Below are positions 1 to 7,935 of a stretch of DNA of 64,000 bases, in pieces. Source of the stretch: a virus; the IMG/VR virus record IMGVR_UViG_3300040810_000656, positions 1 through 64,000 of that record; one strand, given 5' to 3'. Both the position numbers and the translations under genes were made by a program. Below the pieces are notes generated by a model. The model made no database searches. It had not been told where the DNA came from and saw nothing but the letters and a program-made list of their open reading frames with translations. How positions within the stretch are numbered: position 1 is the first letter of the stretch; each line of letters begins with the position of its first letter.

Positions 1-69
1 GGAAATAATCCAGCCAAATGGATTAAGAATAATTATTCTTGGTTTTATGAACACTTTAAATATTTCTAG
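1..69 (+). CDS. C-terminal end of an upstream gene (partial)
   Basis: The first 22 codons of the window read openly in frame 1 and stop at TAG 67-69, eight bases before the next start codon. The visible tail is rich in aromatic and basic residues (W, Y, F, K, N). The stop, the short gap and the good ribosome binding site of the next gene fit a tightly packed virion operon, so this is probably the end of a real structural gene. Too little is visible to name it. Confidence 0.6.
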   Translation, partial: GNNPAKWIKNNYSWFYEHFKYF

Positions 70-77
70 GAGAAACT

Positions 78-485
78 ATGAGTATTTTAGATAGAGATGA
101 TCTAGATCGTCGTCCACCAGCAGATGTTATGGCTGCTGAGAGACTTGTCAGAATGACAAAAAACACTTTTGAGCAGATGGTTATGTCCTTTAATGAAGGG
201 TCACAACTTTTCTGGGGCAATCGTATGGGTGCAACTCCAGAAGAGATTGCAGAAGAACTTGGCACAGATGCTAAGGAAGTATTTTATCTTCACGCACGAC
301 TTGGTGAACTCATTGCTCTCGTTAAGCCAGAAGCAATTGCTGAAGGTCTTGGCGTAGTTGGTGACTTTACAATGAATGAAGATGGTACAGTTACCGTTCT
401 TCCTCCACCTGAGCCAGAACCAGTTCCTGAGCCAGATCCAACACCTGAACCAGATCCAGCCCCTGAGCCAGATCCAGGTGTATAA
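78..485 (+). CDS. Small virion-region protein with Pro-Glu-Pro-Asp repeat tail
   Basis: This 135-residue protein has an ATG start behind GGAG (TAGGAGAAACT). Residues 1-105 look globular and mostly helical, with a segment (about 50-75) resembling a small helix-turn-helix fold (TPEEIAEELGTDAKEVF). The last 25 residues are an extended acidic proline-rich tail of PEPDPx repeats. Its position at the head end of the structural cluster and its size suggest a small capsid-associated or decoration protein, but that is inference from position. The repeat tail is probably disordered or a spacer. No homologue can be named with certainty. Confidence 0.8.
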   Translation: MSILDRDDLDRRPPADVMAAERLVRMTKNTFEQMVMSFNEGSQLFWGNRMGATPEEIAEELGTDAKEVFYLHARLGELIALVKPEAIAEGLGVVGDFTMNEDGTVTVLPPPEPEPVPEPDPTPEPDPAPEPDPGV

Positions 486-498
486 CTTATGGTTGTAT

Positions 499-521
499 TG
501 TGGCCTCTTTATGGGGCCACA
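499..521 (+). terminator. Hairpin between two small virion genes, possible terminator
   Basis: TGTGGCCTC pairs with GGGGCCACA (nine pairs including one G-T) around the loop TTTAT, 13 bases after the preceding stop codon. No T-run follows, so it is a weak intrinsic terminator at best, or an RNA processing or stability element. The next bases (CAGTATAGCA) loosely resemble the promoter element seen elsewhere on this strand. Confidence 0.4.
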
Positions 522-545
522 GTATAGCAAAATAGGAGGTATATA

Positions 546-722
546 ATGGTAATTAATATAAATGATCACGAAGTTACTAATGATGATGGTTTCCAGGGAG
601 CCGTAGTATTAAGTGATACTGACGAGACTGGAACAAATAAAGTTAATAATGTCGTCGTTCTCAGTCAAGCTTCTTATGATGCTTTAACTCCGAACTCTAC
701 AACACTCTACTTTATAACATAA
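546..722 (+). CDS. 58-residue virion-region protein
   Basis: A short reading frame starts at ATG 546 behind an excellent AGGAGG (seven bases upstream) and stops at TAA 720-722. The protein is 58 residues and acidic. Its end, TPNSTTLYFIT, is a motif recurring at the ends of small phage tail and head fibre proteins, where a (T/P)xxTLYFI strand closes the fold; that parallel is from memory of the family. It lies 13 bases before the next gene. It is probably a small virion or assembly protein. Confidence 0.7.
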   Translation: MVININDHEVTNDDGFQGAVVLSDTDETGTNKVNNVVVLSQASYDALTPNSTTLYFIT

Positions 723-735
723 TGTTGGTGATACT

Positions 736-1371
736 ATGGCTCTTGTTTCTGAAGTTAAAGCAGCTGGTTCTGGTAGTAGTGGCACAATTGGAGGTTTTAC
801 GGGAGTTGCATGGACAAGTCCTGGTAGTATTACGTCATTTGCTGATAATGACTATGCCTCTGTTGATTTAAGTAATGTTAATACAAGCTCCGAGACTTTA
901 ATCGCTACTGATTTTGGATTTAGTTTTCCGTCCAATATAGTATCTATTGATGGCATTGTATGTACTTTTGAAAGAAAAGCATCTGCTGCTGATGTTATTA
1001 GAGATAATCATGTTTACTTAATTCATGATAATGGATTGATTGGTGATAATAAAGTTGGAGCACCAGCATACTGGAGCACAACCGAAGGTGGCGTTAGCTT
1101 TGGTAGCCCTACCGATATGTGGGGCATTTCATCATATACTGGAGATGTGCTGAGTGTTATGCAAGATTCCAGTTTTGGCGTACTAATAGATGCTCAATAT
1201 TATAGCGGGTATACTGGCACAGAAACCGCTTATGTAGATCAAGTCAAAATAACAATTTACTATACTATTGTAGATTTTGTAGGTAAAATTGGTTCTAACG
1301 ATCTTGTTGATATATACTATGGCTCAAATCAAGTATCTAGAGTATATTACGGTTCTATTAGGGTTGTATAA
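736..1371 (+). CDS. Putative virion surface or fibre-like protein
   Basis: The 211-residue protein is rich in G, S, T, Y and V, as expected of a beta-structured virion protein. Residues 25-175 look like one beta-sandwich domain. The last 30 residues (IYYGSNQVSRVYYGSIRVV) form a short paired-strand motif with two copies of YYGSxxV(S)xV. I recognise this as a common closing module of phage tail, fibre and decoration proteins. The stop codon overlaps the next start (TAATG), so translation of the downstream glycosyltransferase-like gene is probably coupled. The start has only a weak ribosome binding site. The exact role is unknown. Confidence 0.7.
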   Translation: MALVSEVKAAGSGSSGTIGGFTGVAWTSPGSITSFADNDYASVDLSNVNTSSETLIATDFGFSFPSNIVSIDGIVCTFERKASAADVIRDNHVYLIHDNGLIGDNKVGAPAYWSTTEGGVSFGSPTDMWGISSYTGDVLSVMQDSSFGVLIDAQYYSGYTGTETAYVDQVKITIYYTIVDFVGKIGSNDLVDIYYGSNQVSRVYYGSIRVV

Positions 1372-2477
1372 TGGACCTTTCTAAGTGCCACTGTGAAAAT
1401 CCTGGGTTTTGCCCGATATTTAATAGAACGATGGGGTCCAATCCACCAGATTGGGAATGGTGTCAAAAAACAAAAGGGGAAGAAAGAAAAAAATATAGAG
1501 ATCTACTTTCCAGATCGCCTCCTAGCAAGAATCAAACATTAATGGACCTGTATTTAGATTTGAAAAAAGAAGGAAAAGAAAAATGGCTGCATCTTTATAG
1601 TATTAGTAATAAGGAAAGCCATTTATGTAGTATCGCTACTTTCAATCAGATACAAAGAAATGAGAAGATCATCAACTTTATTGAAAATCAGAAGAGGGAA
1701 GAAATAGACTTATCCAAAATAGAAATATTATGCTTAGGACATAGTGATAAACAGTTTGCAACCATAGAAGATAGACCGTATCTCACGAAAATTAATTTAA
1801 ATGAAATTGATGCTGGAAAATATAGCGATAATCAATGGTCTGAATCTAGAGCGTATATTTCAAAAAATAAACTATTTAGAAAAGATACAGATTTTATAGG
1901 CTTTACCACAGCTTCTTGGAATATAAAATACGAACATAGTCGCATAGATAATTTTCATAACTGGAGCAATGCAAAAGTTTTATTAAACTCAAAGCCAGAA
2001 GATAAAATTGTATTATGTGGACATATGACATGTTCATGCCCTTGGACAAAAAATTACGACTATAATAAAGATATCCTATCCGTTTTTTTAAACATTGAAT
2101 ATCCACATATGACAAAGATGTTTCTTAAAATGGTTGGTCTGCATGAGTATAATCATATTAATGTTCCTTATTCTCAGCAAATGATATTACATAAATCTTT
2201 ATTTGATCAATATTATAATGATTTAATCTCTAAGGAAGTTTTTGAAAAAGCAGACTGGATTTATAATAAGTTTTTTACTCCCAATATATCTACTTGCGAT
2301 CATATTAGAGAGCAGTATCATAAAATAAAACTTAAGGGTTATTTTTTGGAAATATTTACTTGTTTCTGGTTTTCCAAACAAGATTTTATGTATATACCAA
2401 ATGTTACACGCAAAGAAGATTGGTATAATCCGATACAAGTAAATGGGAGAATTCAAAAATGGGATATGACTTCTTAA
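1371..2477 (+). CDS. Putative glycosyltransferase, DUF4422-like, with Cys-rich N-terminus
   Basis: A 368-residue protein. Residues 1-45 form a small Cys-rich module (CHCENPGFCP, then a W and another C) that probably binds a metal and resembles N-terminal tags on glycosyltransferases of some environmental bacteria and phages (from memory). The region around residues 115-190 (GHSDKQF, DRPYL, then KNKLF and FIGFTTASW) resembles the DUF4422 glycosyltransferase family, where an early conserved HK/PY pair and a later WK(N) motif occur. It overlaps glf by 19 bases, so the two are probably translated together and act in one sugar pathway. Both interrupt a run of virion genes, which suggests acquisition as a unit. 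The family assignment is moderate. Confidence 0.6.
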   Translation: MDLSKCHCENPGFCPIFNRTMGSNPPDWEWCQKTKGEERKKYRDLLSRSPPSKNQTLMDLYLDLKKEGKEKWLHLYSISNKESHLCSIATFNQIQRNEKIINFIENQKREEIDLSKIEILCLGHSDKQFATIEDRPYLTKINLNEIDAGKYSDNQWSESRAYISKNKLFRKDTDFIGFTTASWNIKYEHSRIDNFHNWSNAKVLLNSKPEDKIVLCGHMTCSCPWTKNYDYNKDILSVFLNIEYPHMTKMFLKMVGLHEYNHINVPYSQQMILHKSLFDQYYNDLISKEVFEKADWIYNKFFTPNISTCDHIREQYHKIKLKGYFLEIFTCFWFSKQDFMYIPNVTRKEDWYNPIQVNGRIQKWDMTS

Positions 2478-3562
2478 TAGTAGGAGCAGGATTATTTGGG
2501 TCTGTATTTGCAAGAGAAGCTACAGATCGAGGATATAAGTGTTTAGTTATTGATAAAAGAGATCATATAGGCGGAAATTGTTATACGGAGAATAAAGACG
2601 GTATTGATGTACACGTTTATGGGCCACACATCTTCCATACCTCTGCTAAAAAAATATGGGATTATGTGAATCGTTTCACTGAGTTTGAGCAATTTGAACT
2701 TAATGTAATCGCTAATAGAAATGGTAAACTTTTTAATCTTCCTTTTAATATGTGGACCTTCTATCAAATGTGGGGAGAAAAAGATCCAGAACAGGTTAGA
2801 AAAATTATAGAAGATCAGCAATACGTTGGAGAGATTACTAATCTTGAAGAGCAAGCTTTATCTCTGGTTGGTAAAGATATCTATGAAAACCTAATAAAAG
2901 ACTATACAACAAAACAATGGGGTAGAGATCCTTCTCTTCTTCCTGCTAGTATAATTCGACGTCTACCAGTTCGGTTTACATATAACAACAATTATTTTAA
3001 CGATATCTATCAAGGCATACCAAAATATGGATATACCAAGATGTTTGACAATTTATTAGAAGGAATAGAAATTGATTTAGAAATTGACTTTTTTAAAAGA
3101 AGAGACTATTATGAGAATATAGCAGAAAGAGTGGTTTATACCGGGCCAATTGATAGGTTTTACGATTATGAATATGGCAAATTAGACTATCGTTCATTGA
3201 GACACGAAAATGAAATATTACAGAAAGAATCATTTCAGGGCAATGTTGTGGTTAATTATACAGACCTAGAAACAGATTACACTAGGATAATAGAGCATAA
3301 ATTTTTCCATAAAAATATCAAAACAGATTCCACAATTATCACCAGAGAATATCCAGCAAAATATACTGGGGAAAATGAACCAATGTATCCAGTTAATGAT
3401 ATGGAAAATACAGAGAAACTTTCTAGATATCAAAAAATTTCACACAGCCTAAAGTATATACTTGGAGGAAGACTAGCTGAATATAAGTATTATGATATGC
3501 ATCAAGTAGTGGGATCTGCTTTAAAAACTATTGAAAAATTAGGACTCAATAAAACCACTTGA
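2459..3562 (+). CDS. glf: UDP-galactopyranose mutase
   Basis: The 367-residue protein is full length for the family and matches it end to end. It has the FAD-binding GAGLFGSVFA at residues 9-18, the IDKRDHIGGN motif, YGPHIFHT, the substrate-loop sequence LFNLPFNMWTF, QWGRDPSLLP with IIRRLPVRF, YTGPIDRFYDY, and the C-terminal GGRLAEYKYYDMHQV. Glf is a flavoenzyme converting UDP-galactopyranose to UDP-galactofuranose. ATG 2459 lies inside the preceding gene with GGGAG upstream. The product would feed a galactofuranosyltransferase, perhaps the preceding gene or one in the minus-strand cluster, which also has a GalE-like epimerase (38496-39494). The promoter element just after it restarts structural transcription. 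Confidence 0.96.
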   Translation: MGYDFLIVGAGLFGSVFAREATDRGYKCLVIDKRDHIGGNCYTENKDGIDVHVYGPHIFHTSAKKIWDYVNRFTEFEQFELNVIANRNGKLFNLPFNMWTFYQMWGEKDPEQVRKIIEDQQYVGEITNLEEQALSLVGKDIYENLIKDYTTKQWGRDPSLLPASIIRRLPVRFTYNNNYFNDIYQGIPKYGYTKMFDNLLEGIEIDLEIDFFKRRDYYENIAERVVYTGPIDRFYDYEYGKLDYRSLRHENEILQKESFQGNVVVNYTDLETDYTRIIEHKFFHKNIKTDSTIITREYPAKYTGENEPMYPVNDMENTEKLSRYQKISHSLKYILGGRLAEYKYYDMHQVVGSALKTIEKLGLNKTT

Positions 3563-3565
3563 AAT

Positions 3566-3574
3566 GTGTATAAA
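3566..3574 (+). promoter_or_regulatory. Late-type promoter element GTGTATAAA
   Basis: GTGTATAAA lies just after the glf stop codon and 33 bases before ATG 3607. The same nonamer occurs before 6864 and 32940, with one change before 10442. No -35 box is evident; the element resembles a T4-type late promoter (TATAAATA) more than a sigma-70 promoter. It would restart expression of the neck genes after the inserted sugar genes. Transcription start is not proven. Confidence 0.55.
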
Positions 3575-3606
3575 GTTTGGAACGTTCAACCTTCGGAGGA
3601 GCATAA

Positions 3607-3933
3607 ATGTCGTTCGTAGAACAGGCACATTATAATGATATTGGCACTTTGTTTAAAGTGACTGTATATGACACCACTAATACTGGCGGTCAGGTTATAG
3701 CGGATATATCTGATGCTACGGCCTTACAGTTTATTTTTCAAAGGCCAGATGATACAACATTTACCAGGACTGCTGTTTTTTCTGATGATGGCTCTGATGG
3801 CGAAATACAGTATAGAACAGTTGATGGTGATTTAAATATGGTAGGAACATGGAGCTTACAGGCTTACGTTGCTACAGGCGGTGGTGAATGGCGTACAAAC
3901 ATAGCAAACTTTAAGGTCTACGAAAACTTATAA
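3607..3933 (+). CDS. Putative baseplate/neck Ig-like protein (BppU N-domain-like)
   Basis: A 108-residue protein with a strong GGAGG eight bases before the ATG. The sequence reads as a single immunoglobulin-like beta domain: an early DIGTLFKVTVYD strand, a central LQFIFQRPDDT(T)F strand-turn, and a closing GTWSLQAYV...NFKVYENL. This pattern is familiar from N-terminal domains of phage baseplate upper proteins and small tail accessory proteins. Alone at this size it may be a decoration, adaptor or fibre-anchoring protein. It opens the transcription unit following the promoter element at 3566. The fold guess is reasonable; the exact role is unknown. Confidence 0.65.
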   Translation: MSFVEQAHYNDIGTLFKVTVYDTTNTGGQVIADISDATALQFIFQRPDDTTFTRTAVFSDDGSDGEIQYRTVDGDLNMVGTWSLQAYVATGGGEWRTNIANFKVYENL

Positions 3934-3943
3934 GGGGTTTAGT

Positions 3944-4444
3944 ATGTGGAAAATCTCAATGGTTTTGATGCTAAGAACCTTAATAGGTGACTTAGATTCT
4001 GTTAAATATACAGATGAGCGATTGAAGCAAATTTTAAGCGTTGCTGCTTTTACAGTTTATTCTGAGGCGGATTTTTCTAATGCTTATATTATAGACATAA
4101 GTAGAGTTTCTATATCTCCAGATCCAGTGTCTGAAGAGGATGGAGATTTTGTAGTGTTGGTAGTATATAAAGCGGCTTGTATATTGCTAGGCAGTGAAGT
4201 TAAAACAGAATCTGGTAACGCTATTTCTATTAAAGATGGCCCGTCTGCTATAGATTTACGTGGTGTTTCTGGAAGCTTGTTAACGCTTTGGAGAGATATG
4301 TGTGCTAAATATGATGATTTACTTATTGGCTATCAGAGGACAAACACTCTTGTTGGTCAGGCGGTTCTTGGGCCGTATAGTCCTGGCAGTTGGTCAGTTG
4401 GCTCCCAAAATTTTTCAAACTATTTAAACTACTATTTTAGGTAA
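3944..4444 (+). CDS. Putative head-tail connector (adaptor) protein
   Basis: A 166-residue protein. The N-terminal half begins with a helix followed by RTLIGDLDSVKYTDERLKQI, a pattern typical of gp6-like head-tail adaptors, in which helices carry a Y(T/S)DExL(K/E)xxL motif. It continues with a D-F-V-V-L-V-V-Y-K-A-A-C helix and ends in a Gly/Ser/Tyr-rich tail. Position after the head-side genes and before the closure and tube genes fits an adaptor that docks on the portal. The start ATG 3944 follows GGGG. An internal ATG at codon 6 or 8 is possible but has no better ribosome site. The assignment rests on pattern and synteny. Confidence 0.55.
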   Translation: MWKISMVLMLRTLIGDLDSVKYTDERLKQILSVAAFTVYSEADFSNAYIIDISRVSISPDPVSEEDGDFVVLVVYKAACILLGSEVKTESGNAISIKDGPSAIDLRGVSGSLLTLWRDMCAKYDDLLIGYQRTNTLVGQAVLGPYSPGSWSVGSQNFSNYLNYYFR

Positions 4445-4456
4445 CAGGAGATAAAA

Positions 4457-4705
4457 ATGTCAGTAGCACAGAAAATTATTTCTGGTAATGAACAGCCAAA
4501 TGGCGGCAGGGGTGTTGTAAGCGTTGGAGGTATGCGTGGGCTAGGTTCAAGCAGTGACCTTCTTACTCAGGTTGCCTCTACAAATATTTTACATCCTCCA
4601 TTCAACCAGGAAAACATAATTGATCAATCAATAGCATCAATTAATGCAGTATTAGATACGAGATTTGATGAGATTAATTACTATTATAATAGTGGTGCTT
4701 ATTAA
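4457..4705 (+). CDS. Small hypothetical neck-region protein
   Basis: An 82-residue protein behind a good CAGGAGATAAAA ribosome site. The first half is Gly/Ser-rich (NGGRGVVSVGGMRG) and probably extended; the second half (LHPPFNQENIIDQSIASINAVLDTRF) is predicted helical. Its stop codon overlaps the next start (TAATG), so it is co-translated with the zinc-finger neck protein. I do not recognise a family. Its location inside the neck module suggests a small virion or assembly component. Confidence 0.65.
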   Translation: MSVAQKIISGNEQPNGGRGVVSVGGMRGLGSSSDLLTQVASTNILHPPFNQENIIDQSIASINAVLDTRFDEINYYYNSGAY

Positions 4706-5217
4706 TGGCTATAACTATCCCGGCGGGTGTATTTGATCTATACAATGAAGCTATCTTGTTATTCACAAGAACCGCAACTCTTGTATATCCAGGTAAACGT
4801 GAAGACTGCCCAAATTGCAAAATGGATACTCTTGGAATAAGAAACAAGAGTGTCAGCATTTATGTTGCGGGTGGTCCTATTCCGTTTGAGCGTGGTATGC
4901 CTTGTCCTTACTGTAATGGAAGAGGATATAAAGAAATAGAGACTAGCCAAGACATTACTTTACGTATTTACTGGGATAAAAAATATTGGGTAGATGTTGG
5001 TGCGTCTATTGACGTTCCAGATATGTCTATTCAAACCATAGGCTACATGACAGACTTAACAAAAATAGAACGAGCAAATTATCTTATTCCAAAATATGAC
5101 GGTATGGAAAAATTTAAAACACAAAAATTTAGGCGTCATGGCCCTTCATTTCCACAAGGCTTTAAACAAAATTCAACAAAATATGTAGTAACATTTTGGA
5201 CAATGGCAAATGAATAA
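4705..5217 (+). CDS. Putative head-closure/neck protein with Cys4 zinc-binding motif
   Basis: A 170-residue protein. Residues 31-35 (CPNC) and 63-70 (CPYCNGRG) form a pair of CxxC motifs, the second in the exact CxxCxGxG form of DnaJ-type zinc fingers. The rest is beta-rich (TLRIYWDKKYWVDVGASIDVPDMSIQTIGY) and like phage head-closure proteins, which often carry a small zinc knuckle to stabilise a loop. It is coupled on both sides by TAATG overlaps, between the putative adaptor and the putative tail-completion protein. Zinc binding is likely. The head-closure role is inferred from order. Confidence 0.6.
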   Translation: MAITIPAGVFDLYNEAILLFTRTATLVYPGKREDCPNCKMDTLGIRNKSVSIYVAGGPIPFERGMPCPYCNGRGYKEIETSQDITLRIYWDKKYWVDVGASIDVPDMSIQTIGYMTDLTKIERANYLIPKYDGMEKFKTQKFRRHGPSFPQGFKQNSTKYVVTFWTMANE

Positions 5218-5834
5218 TGTCTATATCAATTATACTCACGCAAACAGATAAAGAAATCAGCAGCTTAATACATAAAGCTTATGCTCGGGAGCTAGTTCTA
5301 TTTTTTAAGAAAAAAGAACCACAGCTTATTAAGTCAATAAAAGACGTAACAAGACAGGTGCTATTGATTACTCCAGAAATAATAGAATTAAGAAATGGTA
5401 TTTTACGTGCAGATTTTGGTTTAACGGTAGACCCTACTGTGTCTATTATTGAGGCTATTGTAGATAGCGTAAATGTCAAAGCCACGCCAATAAAAACTTC
5501 AAGAAATTCAATCACTGGAGGGTTTAAAATAACAATACAGCCAACGAATTATCAAAACCTATACGCTCTGGGTGTCTCCACTCAAGCTATTAAAAACGGT
5601 GTATTGCCGTGGCTCAAGTGGCTGTTAGAAGCGGGTGATACAATTTTAATTGTAGATTTTGGTGTAGAATATGGACCGTATGGAAGAACTGGGCAAGCTC
5701 ACATGGTTAAGGAAACAAGACCGTTTAAAGTTAATAGTAATTATTCTGGAACCAAAGGCGATAATTTTATATCAAAAGCTTTTCAAGCTAATGAACAAAA
5801 GTTTAAAAACATTATAATAAAGGTGCTTAGCTAA
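5217..5834 (+). CDS. Putative tail-completion/neck protein
   Basis: A 205-residue protein with an alpha-beta layout: an N-terminal helix region (residues 10-50), then strands, then a helix leading to WLKWLLEAGDTILIVDFGVEYGPYGRTGQAHM (about residues 135-165), an arrangement seen in neck proteins of several environmental phages as I recall. The segment GRTGQAHMV looks like a conserved surface loop. It overlaps its neighbours by TAATG junctions. Its place between head-closure and tube genes matches an HK97 gp10-like or terminator protein. No catalytic motif is seen. Confidence 0.5.
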   Translation: MSISIILTQTDKEISSLIHKAYARELVLFFKKKEPQLIKSIKDVTRQVLLITPEIIELRNGILRADFGLTVDPTVSIIEAIVDSVNVKATPIKTSRNSITGGFKITIQPTNYQNLYALGVSTQAIKNGVLPWLKWLLEAGDTILIVDFGVEYGPYGRTGQAHMVKETRPFKVNSNYSGTKGDNFISKAFQANEQKFKNIIIKVLS

Positions 5835-6799
5835 TGTCTGCAAACTATGGGTCATATACAAGATTAAAAAGCGTAGACAACGCTCAAGATTCTACAATCA
5901 CTAATATACTTTTAGATAATTTTGTGTATTTTTACGATTGGGGATTTCTTGATCGTGGTTCATTCTATAATATAGAAATACCTCAAAGTGGCATTTATGG
6001 TGGAGACAGGCATACACTAAGAAGATCAGAAGATCCAAATTATACAGATGGTCAAGTATGGGAAGGCTATAGAAAAAATTGGGTTTGGGAAAGTGGAATA
6101 GAGGCGACCACTCAACAGCCAATTGATATATCTGGCGTATTTGTTAATTCAACATTCTATGCTACTGGCAATACAGAAAATCCTTATTACATAGACTATA
6201 GAAATGGTCGTGTTGTGTTTGATTCTGCACAAAGCACATCTGCTACTGTTAATGTTGCATTTAGTCATAAATGGGTAGAAGTTGTTCCAGCGGAAGGTGT
6301 TCCATTTTTTAGGGAGATTCAGCAAGGTTCTTTTTATACGAAATCTGGTTTTAATGTATACAACTCTGGTGGGTGGGCACAGCTTGGAGAAACAAGAATA
6401 CAGCTTCCGGCACTTGCTATAGAAGTGAATCCTCCACAGTCTTTTGATGGATATCAATTAGGTGGTGGTCAATGGGTAAATAATGATGTTGTGTTTTATA
6501 TCATAGCAGAAAATTACTGGGAATGCACTAATATAATGGATATTGTCCTTTATCAAAATGATAGCACTTTAAAGCTTTTTAATCCTACTTCAGTTGCTCT
6601 GTCTGGTACATTTCCTTTTAATTACAGAAATGAACTTAATGATAACGCAATACCAAGCGGCATGTACCCATCTATGGTTCAGAATTTTCCATATAGAGAT
6701 TGCTGGATTAATAATTCTAAAGGCGGCAACGTTACCGAGTTAAGTCCGCAGTTATTTATTGGTACTACAAGATGTTCAACCCAAGTAAAAGCAATTTAA
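5834..6799 (+). CDS. Virion structural protein near the neck, unknown
   Basis: A 321-residue protein rich in aromatic residues and Asn/Gly, with no signal peptide or membrane segment. It looks beta-structured throughout (for example YYIDYRNGRVVFDS, then SATVNVAFSHKWVEVVPAEG, then WECTNIMDIVLYQNDSTLKLF). Its order, directly before the tail tube gene, is where tail terminator or connector proteins and, in contractile phages, sheath genes sit; it is too short and unlike a sheath. I do not recognise a family. It is the last gene before the promoter element at 6810 and is probably a virion component. Confidence 0.65.
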   Translation: MSANYGSYTRLKSVDNAQDSTITNILLDNFVYFYDWGFLDRGSFYNIEIPQSGIYGGDRHTLRRSEDPNYTDGQVWEGYRKNWVWESGIEATTQQPIDISGVFVNSTFYATGNTENPYYIDYRNGRVVFDSAQSTSATVNVAFSHKWVEVVPAEGVPFFREIQQGSFYTKSGFNVYNSGGWAQLGETRIQLPALAIEVNPPQSFDGYQLGGGQWVNNDVVFYIIAENYWECTNIMDIVLYQNDSTLKLFNPTSVALSGTFPFNYRNELNDNAIPSGMYPSMVQNFPYRDCWINNSKGGNVTELSPQLFIGTTRCSTQVKAI

Positions 6800-6809
6800 A
6801 TCGTTTTTT

Positions 6810-6818
6810 GTGTATAAA
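6810..6818 (+). promoter_or_regulatory. Late-type promoter element GTGTATAAA before tail tube gene
   Basis: GTGTATAAA preceded by TTTTTT lies 11 bases after the previous stop and 46 bases before ATG 6864. It is identical to the nonamers at 3566 and 32900. The T-rich upstream run is shared with the copies at 10375 and 32900. A dedicated promoter is expected for a major tail protein needed in many copies. Confidence 0.6.
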
Positions 6819-6863
6819 AACATAGCCTTTACCAGAGGATCATTATAATAGGAGAATTTTAAA

Positions 6864-7898
6864 ATGGCTTTTAATCAACGTATTTTCTACGCTTGCCAAG
6901 CTGTTGCTATTGCCCCACGAGGGACAGATCCAGTTGCAGCTACCCATGTTGTACATGGTGTGCAGAGCGTTGGTATGACTTCAACATTTACGCTAGAGCA
7001 GGTTTTTGAGCTTGGTCAGCTTGAAATATATGAAAATGTAGAAGAGGTTGCTGATATCGAAGTAACCCTAGAAAAGGTTATTGATGGATATAAGACTATC
7101 TATAATCTAGCCAGTGATGGCGAAGCTGCCAATAGTATTGTAACAGCGGCATCCAAGCGATGTGATGTTTATGTTGCTATTTTTGATGACACTCTAGATA
7201 ACGCCACTGGCACTCCAAAATCAGTATGTATGAATTCTGGTATGGCTGTTTCTTCAGTGAGCTATAACTATTCAGTAGATGGTAATGCCACAGAGTCAGT
7301 TACTCTTGTTGGTAATGATAGGTTTTGGAATAGTGTTACTGCTGGAGTTATTGCAGACTCACCTATTAACATTTGGACTAATGACAGTGGTCAGGCCGAC
7401 CTTACTGGTACTGCTGGTATAGACGGGAGCGATACTCCTCCATCTGGCGTAGTTCGTCGTGCTGATGTAGACCTTGCTAATTCAACCCTTCCTTCTGAAG
7501 TAACTTCACAGATGGGAGATGATGCCGCTGGTCTTGGTGGTGGATATCACGTTCAGAGTGTTTCAGTGAGTTGTGACTTTGGTCAGGAACTCATTCAGGA
7601 ACTTGGTCGCTTTGGTCCATACACACGCTATGCTACATTCCCAGTAGAAGTTACTGCTGAGTTTGAGGTTATAGCTACTTCTGGCGATCTCGTTAGTGTA
7701 TCTGGTAATGCACCTAATCTTGTCGATAGATCAATTATCATTAAGGATACCGCTGGAACAGTTATAAATCTTGGAACAAAGAATAAGCTAACTTCAGTTT
7801 CTTATACTGGTGGTGACACTGGTGGTGGAAACGCTACGGTGACCTATTCTTATTCCAATTTCAACTCACTCACAGTTGCGGATGGCGGTCAGACATAA
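6864..7898 (+). CDS. Putative major tail (tube) protein
   Basis: A 344-residue protein behind a good ribosome site (TAGGAGAATTTTAAA). The sequence has the strand-rich, Gly/Thr/Val-rich composition of tail tube proteins, with a long beta-hairpin region (QVFELGQLEIYENVEEVADIEVTLEKVI) followed by repeating beta pairs. It lies before the chaperone-like genes and the tape measure, the standard tube position, and has its own promoter element and well-spaced ribosome site, consistent with high expression. No sheath gene is beside it, so the tail is probably non-contractile. A less likely alternative is another abundant tail protein. Confidence 0.7.
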   Translation: MAFNQRIFYACQAVAIAPRGTDPVAATHVVHGVQSVGMTSTFTLEQVFELGQLEIYENVEEVADIEVTLEKVIDGYKTIYNLASDGEAANSIVTAASKRCDVYVAIFDDTLDNATGTPKSVCMNSGMAVSSVSYNYSVDGNATESVTLVGNDRFWNSVTAGVIADSPINIWTNDSGQADLTGTAGIDGSDTPPSGVVRRADVDLANSTLPSEVTSQMGDDAAGLGGGYHVQSVSVSCDFGQELIQELGRFGPYTRYATFPVEVTAEFEVIATSGDLVSVSGNAPNLVDRSIIIKDTAGTVINLGTKNKLTSVSYTGGDTGGGNATVTYSYSNFNSLTVADGGQT

Positions 7899-7902
7899 TA
7901 TT

Positions 7903-7911
7903 GTTTATAAC
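7903..7911 (+). promoter_or_regulatory. Weak variant of the late promoter element
   Basis: TTGTTTATAACAT after the tube gene resembles TTGTGTATAAACAC at 32898 with few changes and lies about 25 bases before ATG 7936. It could re-initiate transcription for the chaperone genes, but the match is imperfect and the sequence is AT-rich, so chance is possible. Confidence 0.3.
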
Positions 7912-7935
7912 ATGATTTCGGATTGAGGACGGACA

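Noticed and set aside
411-482. Tandem repeat or CRISPR-like array
   Set aside because: The repeats are short proline/glutamate/aspartate codons in a reading frame (PEPDP) without spacers.
5834-6799. Tail sheath gene beside the tube
   Set aside because: The 321-residue protein is too short and lacks any sheath-like pattern; order alone would not make it a sheath. Non-contractile tail is more likely, though the window does not prove it.
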